Source of the DNA: DASUSF01 sp036375275
Lineage (GTDB): Bacteria > Pseudomonadota > Alphaproteobacteria > Geminicoccales > Geminicoccaceae
Direction of reading: 5' to 3'
NCBI GenBank assembly: GCA_036375275.1
Contig: DASUSF010000367.1
Span: 1 to 10,290, forward strand
DNA length: 10,290 nucleotides
Position numbers and translations under genes: made by a program. Below the pieces are notes generated by a model. That model saw nothing but the letters and a program-made list of their open reading frames with translations, was not told the DNA's origin and did no database searches. Shown here in pieces: positions 1-6,645 of the stretch. Positions within the stretch are counted from its first letter, which is position 1. Each line of letters opens with the position of its first letter.

Positions 1-615
1 ATGGAGCTGATCGGCTGGTGGATCTACGGGCAGGAATCGCTGGCCTCCACCGCGCCGCTCGCCGGGCCGGAGGATCTCAAGGACTGGAAGTTCCGCTCGC
101 CCCCGGGGCTCGAGACCGAGATCTTCGACAAGCTCGGCGCGTCGCCGATCGTGATGGACTTCACCGAGGTCTTCACCGCGCTCGAGACCGGCATCATCGA
201 CGGGGCGGATGCCTCGGGCCTCGCCAACAACGTCGGGCTCGGGCTCTACGACATCGCGAAGCACGCGACCTACCCGGGCTTCCACTCGATGCCGTCGGAC
301 CACCTGGCCATCCGCAAGGACGTCTGGGACGGCCTGCCCGAGGACATCCAGCGGATCTTCGACGTCGCGATGCAGAAGCTCGCCTTCCAGACCGCGCTGA
401 CCTTCGAGGTCGAGAACGCGAAGGCGGCGGCCGAGCTTCCGGACAAGGGGGTGACGATCCACTCCTGGACGGACGAACAGCGCGCCGAATTCCGGAACGC
501 GGCGCTGGAATCCTGGGAGACCTGGGCCGACCGGACGCCGGAGGCGCGCGCGATCGTCGACAAGCACTACGAGTTCATGGATCTGCTGGGCCTGCGGAAC
601 GGCCAGGCCCAGTAG
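1..615 (+). CDS. dctP: TRAP transporter DctP-type solute-binding protein, copy 1 (C-terminal part; 5' end outside window)
   Basis: This is the C-terminal 204 residues of a periplasmic receptor for a TRAP transporter, which captures a small carboxylate-like solute and delivers it to the DctQM permease. The first ATG is not the true start. It aligns with an internal Met of copy 2 (position 1200), so the signal peptide and about 143 residues are missing to the left. Family hallmarks are present: FRSPPG, with the Arg expected to bind the ligand carboxylate, then a Glu-containing MDFTEVFTALETG helix and GIIDGAD. The ATYPGFHS and AIRKDVWDGLPEDIQ segments resemble TakP/FcbT1-type (COG4663) receptors. 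About 27 differences from copy 2 were counted by eye (about 87% identity). The family call is firm; the substrate is unknown. Confidence 0.93.
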   Translation: MELIGWWIYGQESLASTAPLAGPEDLKDWKFRSPPGLETEIFDKLGASPIVMDFTEVFTALETGIIDGADASGLANNVGLGLYDIAKHATYPGFHSMPSDHLAIRKDVWDGLPEDIQRIFDVAMQKLAFQTALTFEVENAKAAAELPDKGVTIHSWTDEQRAEFRNAALESWETWADRTPEARAIVDKHYEFMDLLGLRNGQAQ

Positions 616-629
616 CCAGGCAAGCTGCT

Positions 630-700
630 CCCACGGGCAGATCCGCCGTGGCCGACCCCTCCGTGGGACCGCCCTGCCACCGCAGACGGGGCGGCCACGG
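630..700. promoter_or_regulatory. Inverted repeats in spacer between dctP copies 1 and 2
   Basis: The 155-nt spacer (616-770) holds two perfect inverted repeats. CCCACGG at 630-636 pairs with CCGTGGG at 661-667. CCGTGGCC at 646-653 pairs with GGCCACGG at 693-700. The two helices interleave, so they cannot form together as a simple fold. A third option is CCGCCC (669-674) with GGGCGG (689-694). No T-run follows, so this is not a classical intrinsic terminator. A role in mRNA processing or in setting relative expression of the receptors is inference. Confidence 0.35.
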
Positions 701-758
701 ACGGGCTGCGCGCGCATCGCGACCGCTACGCCGTGGTCGATCATCAAAACGAACCGAC

Positions 759-764
759 GGAGGA
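759..764 (+). promoter_or_regulatory. Ribosome binding site for dctP copy 2, fixing the GTG start
   Basis: GGAGGA lies 6 nt before the GTG at 771. It supports that GTG over the much longer open frame upstream, which overlaps copy 1 in another frame. The resulting protein begins with a clean signal peptide. Confidence 0.75.
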
Positions 765-770
765 ACCACC

Positions 771-1808
771 GTGCCCTTGACTGGACAGAGGCCCGCCGCT
801 CTCGCCGGGATCGCCATCCTCGCCGGCGCCGCGTTCGCCGGCTCCGCCATCGCCCAGGAGTTCACGCTCCGCGTCCAGACGCACTATGCGCCGGAGACGC
901 CGTCCGGGAAGCTCGCGGCGCAGTTCGTCGACGACGTCCAGACCATGTCCGGCGGGCGGGTCGCGATCGAGATGTTCTATTCCGCATCGGTGGTGAAATC
1001 GGTCGAGACCTTCGATGCCGCCGCCACCGGGATCCTCGACGGCGACATGACGAGCGGCGCGTACCAGACCGGGAAGAACCCGGCGTTCCAGTTCATCGGC
1101 GACCCCATGGGCGGCTACGACACGCCCTGGCAGCAGTACGCCTGGCTGTACTACGGCGGCGGCGAGGAGCTCGCGAACGCGCTGTACAACGAGTACAACA
1201 TGGAGCTGATCGGCTGGTGGGTGTACGGCCAGGAGTCGCTGTCCTCGACCAAGCCGCTGGCCGGCCCCGAGGACCTCAAGGACTGGAAGTTCCGCTCGCC
1301 GCCCGGGCTCGAGACCGAGATCTTCGCCGGCCTCGGCGCGTCGCCGATCGTGATGGACTTCACCGAGGTCTTCACCGCGCTCGAGACCGGCATCATCGAC
1401 GGCGCCGACGCCTCGGGGCTCGCCAACAACGTCGGCCTCGGCCTCTACGACATCGCGACCCACGCGACCTATCCGGGCTTCCACTCCATGCCGTCGGACC
1501 ATTTCGCGATCCGCAAGGACGTCTGGGACGGGCTGCCCGAGGACATCCAGCGGATCTTCAAGGTCGCGATGCAGAAGCTGGCCTTCCAGACCGCGCTCAC
1601 GTTCGAGGTCGAGAACGCCAAGGCGGCGGCCGAGCTGCCCGAGCGGGGCATCACCCTGCACAGCTGGTCGGACGAGCAGCGCGCCACGTTCCGCCAGACC
1701 GCGCTGGAAGCTTGGGAGACCTGGGCCGACCGGACGCCGGAAGCGCGCGAGATGGCCGACAGCCACTACGCGTTCATGGAGCTGCTCGGCCTCCGGAAGA
1801 CCCAGTAG
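771..1808 (+). CDS. dctP: TRAP transporter DctP-type solute-binding protein, copy 2
   Basis: This 345-residue periplasmic receptor has the usual length for the family. The GTG start follows a good Shine-Dalgarno. Residues 1-28 form a Sec-type signal with a hydrophobic AGIAILAGAAFAG core and predicted cleavage at AIA|QE; there is no twin-arginine pair. The mature protein has a DctP fold in two lobes. Visible marks are PSGKLAAQFVDDV (about 45-57), FYSASVVKSVETFDA (69-83), FIGDPMGG (108-115), FRSPPGLETE (174-183) with Arg175 as likely ligand-carboxylate anchor, and EVFTALETGIIDGAD (199-213). It sits between two paralogs and upstream of dctQM. It resembles TakP/FcbT1 (COG4663) receptors of 2-oxo acids, lactate-like or aromatic acids; the actual substrate cannot be read from the sequence. 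Confidence 0.95.
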   Translation: MPLTGQRPAALAGIAILAGAAFAGSAIAQEFTLRVQTHYAPETPSGKLAAQFVDDVQTMSGGRVAIEMFYSASVVKSVETFDAAATGILDGDMTSGAYQTGKNPAFQFIGDPMGGYDTPWQQYAWLYYGGGEELANALYNEYNMELIGWWVYGQESLSSTKPLAGPEDLKDWKFRSPPGLETEIFAGLGASPIVMDFTEVFTALETGIIDGADASGLANNVGLGLYDIATHATYPGFHSMPSDHFAIRKDVWDGLPEDIQRIFKVAMQKLAFQTALTFEVENAKAAAELPERGITLHSWSDEQRATFRQTALEAWETWADRTPEAREMADSHYAFMELLGLRKTQ

Positions 1809-1818
1809 GCTTGATGTG

Positions 1819-1832
1819 CCGCCGCGCGGCGG
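1819..1832. repeat. 14-bp perfect palindrome after dctP copy 2
   Basis: CCGCCGCGCGGCGG begins 10 nt past the copy 2 stop codon and can fold as a 5-bp stem with a GCGC loop. It lies 3 nt before the stronger hairpin at 1836-1867, so the two may act as a pair of 3'-protecting structures. Its function is inferred only from position. Confidence 0.5.
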
Positions 1833-1835
1833 GCG

Positions 1836-1867
1836 CCTCCCGGGGCGGCGGGGGCCGTCCCGGGAGG
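1836..1867 (+). promoter_or_regulatory. Strong 14-bp hairpin between dctP copies 2 and 3
   Basis: CCTCCCGGG (1836-1844) is perfectly complementary to CCCGGGAGG (1859-1867). The helix continues inward through five more pairs (1845-1849 with 1854-1858, one of them G-U), leaving a GGGG loop at 1850-1853. There is no T-tract after it, so it is not a textbook rho-independent terminator. Its place just after a binding-protein stop codon fits an mRNA-stabilising or attenuating element that raises receptor levels relative to the permease. That pattern is known from other transporter operons; applying it here is inference. Confidence 0.6.
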
Positions 1868-1945
1868 GCCCTCCAGCTGGTGATGGACAAGGGGCATCCC
1901 CGGCCTTATTGCGGAGGATGCCGGCAGTGAACGAACGTGCAGGTA

Positions 1946-1952
1946 GGGGAGG
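1946..1952 (+). promoter_or_regulatory. Ribosome binding site for dctP copy 3 (start choice)
   Basis: GGGGAGG lies 10 nt before the ATG at 1963. A rival in-frame GTG at 1927 has GGAGG at 1913-1917, 9 nt upstream, so two starts 36 nt apart are possible. ATG 1963 is preferred because it puts the predicted cleavage site after residue 28, exactly as in copy 2. Confidence 0.55.
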
Positions 1953-1962
1953 CTTCACCATC

Positions 1963-3006
1963 ATGCCCACGGCTGCCCTCACCCGGCGCGCGCTGCTCGC
2001 GACCGTCATCCTCACCGGCTTCGGCCTCGAGGACACCGCGAGCGCGCAGGAGCACACGCTCCGCATGCAGACGATCTTCGCGGAGCAGACCCCGTCGGGG
2101 CAGCTCATCGCGCAGTTCGTCGAGGACATCGAGACCATGTCCGGCGGGCGCGTCGACATCGAGATGTTCTACTCCTCCTCGGTGGTGAAATCGGTCGAGA
2201 CCTTCGATGCGGCCGCGAGCGGCATCCTCGACGGCGACTTCACCGGGGCCGCGTACCTGACCGGCAAGAATCCCGCCTTCCAGTTCGTCGGCGACCCGAT
2301 GGGCGGCTACGACACGCCGTGGCAGCTCTACGCCTGGTTCTACCAGGCCGGCGGCCAGGAGCTCGCGGAGAAGCTCTACGAGCCGTACAACATGGAGCTG
2401 GTCGGCTGGTACATCGACAGCATGGAATCGCTGTCCTCCACGAAGCCGGTCGCAGGCCCGGCCGATCTCAAGGACTGGAAGTTCCGCTCGCCGCCGGGCC
2501 TCGAGACCGAGATCTTCGAGAAGCTGGGCTCGTCGCCGATCGTGATGGACTTCACCGAGGTCTTCACGGCGCTCGAGACCGGCATCATCGACGGCGCCGA
2601 CGCCTCGAGCCTTCCCGACAACATCGGCCTCGGCCTCCTGGACATCGCCAAGCACGCGACCTACCCCGGGTTCCACTCGATGCCGGCCGACCATCTGGCG
2701 ATCCGCAAGGACATGTGGGACAGCCTGCCCGAGGACCTCCAGCGGATCTTCGAGGTCGGGCTGCAGAAGTTCGCCTTCCAGACCGCGCTCGCCTTCGAGG
2801 CCGAAAACGCCAGGGCGGCGAAGGAGGCCGAGGCGCGGGGCGTGACCCTGCACGACTGGTCGACGGAGGACCGCCGGGCGTTCCGGCAGGCGTCCCTCGA
2901 CGCCTGGGAGACCTGGGCCGACCGGACGCCGGAGGCGCGCGAGATCGTCGACAGCCACTACGAGTTCATGGGGCTGCTCGGGCTGACCGAAAGGCAGCCC
3001 GAGTAG
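1963..3006 (+). CDS. dctP: TRAP transporter DctP-type solute-binding protein, copy 3 (Tat-like signal)
   Basis: This third tandem receptor has 347 residues from ATG 1963, or 359 from GTG 1927. The N-terminus carries LTRRALLATVIL, a twin-arginine-like motif (Arg8-Arg9) followed by a hydrophobic core and cleavage at ASA|QE after residue 28. Copy 2 lacks this motif. The mature part keeps FRSPPGLETE, EVFTALETGIIDGAD, ATYPGFHSMP and AIRKDMWDSLPEDLQ. About 75 differences from copy 2 over roughly 317 mature residues give about 76% identity by hand alignment. Divergence includes YIDSMESL in place of VYGQESL and DASSLPDN in place of DASGLANN, which may alter the pocket. It is closest to the permease genes, 58 nt before dctQ, so it may be the ancestral receptor. 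Its role is as for copies 1 and 2. Confidence 0.94.
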   Translation: MPTAALTRRALLATVILTGFGLEDTASAQEHTLRMQTIFAEQTPSGQLIAQFVEDIETMSGGRVDIEMFYSSSVVKSVETFDAAASGILDGDFTGAAYLTGKNPAFQFVGDPMGGYDTPWQLYAWFYQAGGQELAEKLYEPYNMELVGWYIDSMESLSSTKPVAGPADLKDWKFRSPPGLETEIFEKLGSSPIVMDFTEVFTALETGIIDGADASSLPDNIGLGLLDIAKHATYPGFHSMPADHLAIRKDMWDSLPEDLQRIFEVGLQKFAFQTALAFEAENARAAKEAEARGVTLHDWSTEDRRAFRQASLDAWETWADRTPEAREIVDSHYEFMGLLGLTERQPE

Positions 3007-3064
3007 CGAGCGAACCGCCCCACCGGATCCGCTCCCCGGCGGGCCCACACGAAGGGGGAAGGCC

Positions 3065-3589
3065 ATGGTTGAGCACGAATCCACGAGCCTGCTCGATCGC
3101 GTGTCGATCATCATCAGCCGCGTGCTGATGCTGATGGTCGCGGTGATCGTCGTGATCATCTTCTACGAGGTGATCATGCGGTACCTGTTCAAGCGGCCGA
3201 CCATCTGGGTCAACGAGATGTCGCTGTGGCTCGGCGGCCTGATCTATCTGTTCTCCGGCATGTACGTCATGCAGCAGCGGGCGCACATCCGGATCTTCAT
3301 TCTCTACGACCTGTGCCCGAGGTGGCTGCAGCGGGTCTTCGACGTCATCTCGACGTTCTTCATCTGCGTCTTCGCCTTCGCGGTGGTGTACGGCGGCTCG
3401 GTCGAGGCCTGGCAGAAGCTGATGCGCTGGGAGACCTTCGGCACCGCCTGGGACCCGCCGATCCCGGCGACCATGAAACCGCTGGTCCTGCTTACGGTGG
3501 TCCTGATCGCCATCCAGGCGGTGGCCAACCTGATCGCGGACTGGAACCGCGAGAAGGAAGTGCACGACCCCGCCGACGAGCTGCTTTGA
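3065..3589 (+). CDS. dctQ: TRAP transporter small permease subunit (DctQ family)
   Basis: This 174-residue inner-membrane protein has four predicted helices at about residues 14-36, 50-69, 92-112 and 137-157. The DctQ pattern is clear: FYEVIMRYLFKRPTIWVNE (33-51), then a second helix and QQRAHIRI (70-77). DctQ partners DctM in the membrane and helps dock the periplasmic receptor. The ATG follows AGGGGG at 3053-3058 with 6-nt spacing. It lies 58 nt after dctP copy 3 and 43 nt before dctM, so one operon is likely. The C-terminal tail after residue 158 is charged, as is common in the family. The FcbT2-like (COG4665) assignment is inferred from its partners. Confidence 0.94.
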   Translation: MVEHESTSLLDRVSIIISRVLMLMVAVIVVIIFYEVIMRYLFKRPTIWVNEMSLWLGGLIYLFSGMYVMQQRAHIRIFILYDLCPRWLQRVFDVISTFFICVFAFAVVYGGSVEAWQKLMRWETFGTAWDPPIPATMKPLVLLTVVLIAIQAVANLIADWNREKEVHDPADELL

Positions 3590-3632
3590 GGCTGGATCAA
3601 CCGTCCGCAGAGACGGGCGAAGGAAAATCTCG

Positions 3633-4997
3633 ATGGACATCGGAACGCTCTCGCTTCTCCTGCTGATCGGCCTGTTCGTCCTGCTCGCGATCGGCATGCC
3701 GCTGGGCTTCGCTTCGGGGTTCCTCGCGTTCGTCGTCCTGCTGTTGAAGTTCGGCCCCGACCTGCTCTTCCGGCAGTTCGGAACCGGGCCGCTCAACATC
3801 CTCGCCCAGCGGATGTACGGGCTCATGACGGACTACGTCCTGATCTCGGTGCCGCTGTTCATCTTCATGGCGGTGCTGCTTGAACGATCAGGCATCGCCA
3901 GGGACATGTATACCAGCCTCAACGTCTGGTTCAGCCGGACGCGCGGCGGCATCGCCGTCATCACCGCCGTCATGGCGATCATCATGGCGGCGATGTCGGG
4001 CATCATCGGTGGCGAGGTGGTCCTGCTCGGCCTGATCGCGCTGCCGCAGATGCTGCGGCTTGGCTACAACCAGAACCTCGCGATCGGGACGATCTGCGCG
4101 TCGGGCTCGCTCGGCACCATGATCCCGCCGTCGATCGTGCTGATCATCTACGGCCTGGTCACCGAGACGTCGATCCACGCCCTGTTCAAGGGGGCGTTCG
4201 TCCCGGGGTTCATCCTCGCCGGCTCCTACATCGTCTACATCCTGGTCCGGACCCGGCTCCGGCCGGAGGAGGCGCCGCTGCCCGAGGGGGGCGCCGACGT
4301 CACCTTCAAGGACAAGCTGCGGGCGCTGCCCGGAATCCTTCCGCCGCTGCTCGTGGTCGGCGTCGTCCTCGGCTCGATCTACGGCGGGATCACCGGGATC
4401 ACGGAGGCGGCCGCCATGGGCAGCGTCGCCGTCATGATCCTGATCGCGTTCCGCCGCGAGATGTCGATCACCCTGCTGCGCGAAGCGCTGATGCGCACCT
4501 GGAAGTCGACCGGGACCATCCTCTGGGTGACCTTCGGCGCCACGGCGCTGGCCGGCGCGTACTCGATCGCGGGCGGGCCGACCTATGTCGCCAGCCTGAT
4601 CGTCGGCGCCGAGCTCCCGACGATGGGCGTCCTGCTCCTGATGATGGTGATCTTCCTGTTCCTCGGCGCGGTCATGGACTGGGTCGGGATCGTGCTGCTG
4701 GTGATGCCGGTCTTCCTCCCGATCGTGACACGCCTGCCGGTCGAGGAGATCGGCCTGCTCGGCGCGATGAATCCTGCGGAGGTCTCGGTCTGGTTCGGGA
4801 TCCTGTTCTGCATCAACATGCAGGTGAGCTTCCTCAGCCCGCCGTTCGGCCCGGCCGCCTTCTACCTCAAGTCGGTGACGCCGCCGCACATCACGCTGCC
4901 CGACATCTTCAGGGGCTTTATGCCGTTCATCGGGATCCAGCTGTTCGTGCTGATGCTGGTCCTGTTGTTTCCCCGGCTCGCGCTGTTCTTCGCGTAA
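3633..4997 (+). CDS. dctM: TRAP transporter large permease subunit (DctM family)
   Basis: This 454-residue, strongly hydrophobic inner-membrane protein forms the ion-coupled transport channel of the TRAP system; sodium-driven import is known for the family. It has about 12 membrane segments, with a soluble linker near residues 205-230. Family signatures are AMSGIIGGEVVLLGLIALPQML (split over 120-141), ASGSLGTMIPPSI (156-168), GITGITEAAAMG (252-263), GAVMDWVGIVLLVMPVFLPI (345-364) and SPPFGPAAFYLK (402-413). Length and motifs fit the FcbT3-like (COG4664) branch, which matches the TakP/FcbT1-type receptors upstream. AAGGA at 3620-3624 precedes the ATG by 8 nt. It is the only large permease visible, so it probably serves all three receptors. 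The family call is firm; the substrate is unknown. Confidence 0.96.
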   Translation: MDIGTLSLLLLIGLFVLLAIGMPLGFASGFLAFVVLLLKFGPDLLFRQFGTGPLNILAQRMYGLMTDYVLISVPLFIFMAVLLERSGIARDMYTSLNVWFSRTRGGIAVITAVMAIIMAAMSGIIGGEVVLLGLIALPQMLRLGYNQNLAIGTICASGSLGTMIPPSIVLIIYGLVTETSIHALFKGAFVPGFILAGSYIVYILVRTRLRPEEAPLPEGGADVTFKDKLRALPGILPPLLVVGVVLGSIYGGITGITEAAAMGSVAVMILIAFRREMSITLLREALMRTWKSTGTILWVTFGATALAGAYSIAGGPTYVASLIVGAELPTMGVLLLMMVIFLFLGAVMDWVGIVLLVMPVFLPIVTRLPVEEIGLLGAMNPAEVSVWFGILFCINMQVSFLSPPFGPAAFYLKSVTPPHITLPDIFRGFMPFIGIQLFVLMLVLLFPRLALFFA

Positions 4998-5032
4998 GGG
5001 AACAGGCGCGCGGCTGTACGCTCACAGAGGGC

Positions 5033-6370
5033 ATGGAGACGGCCGTGAGCATGATCACGAGACGGAGCCTCCTGCAGGCGGGCACCGGTGTCGCCATCGG
5101 CTCCGCGCTTCTTGCGGCGCCGGTGCGCCGGTCCCAGGCGCAGGCGCAGCTCTTCTACACGCCCGAGGACGGCGCGCGCCTGCGGCTGCTCCGCTGGGAG
5201 CCCTTCGTCGAGGGCGAGGGCAAGGCCTGGATGGCCAACACCAGGAAGTTCAGCGACGCCACCGGGGTCGAGGTCGAGGTCGAGAGCATCCCCTGGCCTG
5301 CCGTGAGCCAGAGAGGCATGGAGATCGCCCAGGCGGGGAGCGGCCCCGACATCGTGCTCGGCTGGTTCGACGACCCGCACCGGTTCCCCGACAAGCTGCT
5401 CGACCTGTCCCTGCTCGCGGTCTATCTCGGCGGCAGGTACGGCGGCTGGTATCCGGTCTGCGAGCGCTACGGCACCCGCGTCGGCCAGTGGATCGGTCTG
5501 CCTCTGGGCAGCTCGGGCACGGCGATGGTGTATCGCGACTCGCACATGCGGGAGGCCGGCTTCGACGCCTTCCCGGAGGACACCGACGGCTTCCTCGAGC
5601 TGTGCCGGGCGCTCGCCGGGAAGGGCACGCCGCCGGGCTTCGCGCTGGGTCATGCGGTCGGCGATGCGAACACCTGGACGCGCTGGCTGCTCTGGGGCTT
5701 CGGCGGCAAGCTCGCCGATGCCAGCAACAACGTGGTGATCGACAGCAACCAGACCTGGCAGGCGCTCCAGTTCGCCCGCGAGCTGTACCAGACGTTCATC
5801 CCCGGCACCGAGACCTGGCTCGACGCCGACAACAACAAGGCCTTCCTCGCGGGCGAGATCAGCCTGACCAACAACGGCGTCTCGATCTACGCGAGCGCCA
5901 AGGACGACCCGGCGCTCGCCGAGCTCCTCGCCGACATCCGCCACGCCCGGATGCCGGTCGGGCCGGTCGGCGAGGCGACCGAGCTGCACCTCCTGTCGCA
6001 GGCGATGGTGTTCGCGCACACCCCCTATCCCAACGCCGCGCTCGAGTACCTGCGCTTCATGTGGGAGCGCGAGCAGTACGAGCCGTGGCAGCTGGAGGCG
6101 AGCGGGTACGTCACCCAGCCCCTCGAGGGCTACGAGGACAACAGCGTCTGGGGCGCGGACCCGGCCTTCCAGGCGTACAAGGACGCCACGGCCCGGATGC
6201 TCTGGAACGGCTACGCCGGCGAGCTCGGCGCGGCCTCGGCCGCGGCCATGGCCGACTACATCGTGGTCGACATGTTCGCGGATGCGGCCACCGGCCGGCT
6301 CAGCCCGCGCGAGGCGGCGGCCAGAGCCGAGGAGCGGGCGCTCGTGTACTATCGCGCCTATCTCCCCTGA
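5033..6370 (+). CDS. ABC-type extracellular solute-binding protein, family 1, with Tat signal
   Basis: This 445-residue periplasmic binding protein is of the sugar/glycerol-phosphate type (SBP_bac_1), a fold unrelated to DctP. A twin-arginine signal is visible: ITRRSLLQAGTGVAIGSALLA (split near residues 8-28), with Arg10-Arg11 and a likely cleavage near QAQAQ. Family features are a Trp-rich start to the mature chain (WEPFVEGEGKAWM), ATGVEVEVESIPWP (76-89), GSGPDIVLGW (102-111), FGGKLAD (223-229) and AFLAGEISLTNNG (270-282). The start is uncertain: ATG 5033 has AGAGGG only 2 nt upstream, while GTG 5045 and ATG 5051 are in frame and also keep the Tat motif. It lies 35 nt after dctM, so it may be co-transcribed. 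No ABC permease or ATPase follows, leaving it an orphan within this window. The ligand is unknown; a carbohydrate or polyol is typical of the family. Confidence 0.9.
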   Translation: METAVSMITRRSLLQAGTGVAIGSALLAAPVRRSQAQAQLFYTPEDGARLRLLRWEPFVEGEGKAWMANTRKFSDATGVEVEVESIPWPAVSQRGMEIAQAGSGPDIVLGWFDDPHRFPDKLLDLSLLAVYLGGRYGGWYPVCERYGTRVGQWIGLPLGSSGTAMVYRDSHMREAGFDAFPEDTDGFLELCRALAGKGTPPGFALGHAVGDANTWTRWLLWGFGGKLADASNNVVIDSNQTWQALQFARELYQTFIPGTETWLDADNNKAFLAGEISLTNNGVSIYASAKDDPALAELLADIRHARMPVGPVGEATELHLLSQAMVFAHTPYPNAALEYLRFMWEREQYEPWQLEASGYVTQPLEGYEDNSVWGADPAFQAYKDATARMLWNGYAGELGAASAAAMADYIVVDMFADAATGRLSPREAAARAEERALVYYRAYLP

Positions 6371-6393
6371 TCCCGGCCGGACCGCCCCTCGAC

Positions 6394-6429
6394 CGCCGGA
6401 TGGGGCGCCGGATGGGGCGCCGGATGGGG
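6394..6429. repeat. Perfect triple tandem repeat of a 12-bp unit
   Basis: The unit CGCCGGATGGGG occurs three times without a mismatch at 6394-6405, 6406-6417 and 6418-6429. It starts 24 nt after the stop codon of the solute-binding protein. It lies in the 275-nt non-coding stretch (6371-6645) before the phosphoesterase gene, where no clear promoter or terminator was seen. Such an array may vary in copy number by slippage. The GGCGCC palindromes across unit junctions could form a small hairpin. Confidence 0.85.
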
Positions 6430-6645
6430 AGCGCCGGTCCCCGGGTGGCGCCGCCGGGCCGGCAGGTGCTTCCGCGGGCCTGGAGAGCCGTCACCGTTCG
6501 TTGGACAGGCAGATCCTCCTTCGCGCGGCGGGTGAGATCGGGTTAAGGTGCGTGAGGTACCGTGGTCCGACGGCGCGCCTGGCCGGGCGGTCGAGCGGTC
6601 GGGCGGCCGGGCGCGGTCCCCTATCCGGAACAGCAGGGTCTCCTC

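Noticed and set aside
18..770. 5' extension of the copy 2 frame through copy 1.
   Set aside because: The extension is out of frame with copy 1 and gives Arg/Gly/Ala-rich sequence. The GTG at 771 has a good Shine-Dalgarno and begins a signal peptide.
744..2159. Long open frame on the minus strand (471 codons) across dctP copies 2 and 3, with similar ones at 1906-3159 and 3888-4889.
   Set aside because: These are antisense frames kept open by high GC and the codon bias of the real genes. Their predicted proteins are low-complexity Arg/Gly/Asp/His-rich and match no family. The frame pattern recurs because the sense genes are paralogs.
1..3006. The three dctP copies as a mobile element or composite repeat.
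   Set aside because: No transposase, terminal inverted repeats or target duplications are seen. The copies have diverged as genes with distinct spacers, which fits ordinary tandem duplication.
3007..3064. Terminator between dctP copy 3 and dctQ.
   Set aside because: Only a 5-bp CCGCC/GGCGG pairing with no T-run is present, and the gap is short with a ribosome binding site, so read-through is expected.
6501..6550. Possible promoter with TTGGAC at 6501-6506 before the phosphoesterase gene.
   Set aside because: No acceptable -10 element is found 16-18 nt downstream, and a single hexamer match is weak evidence.
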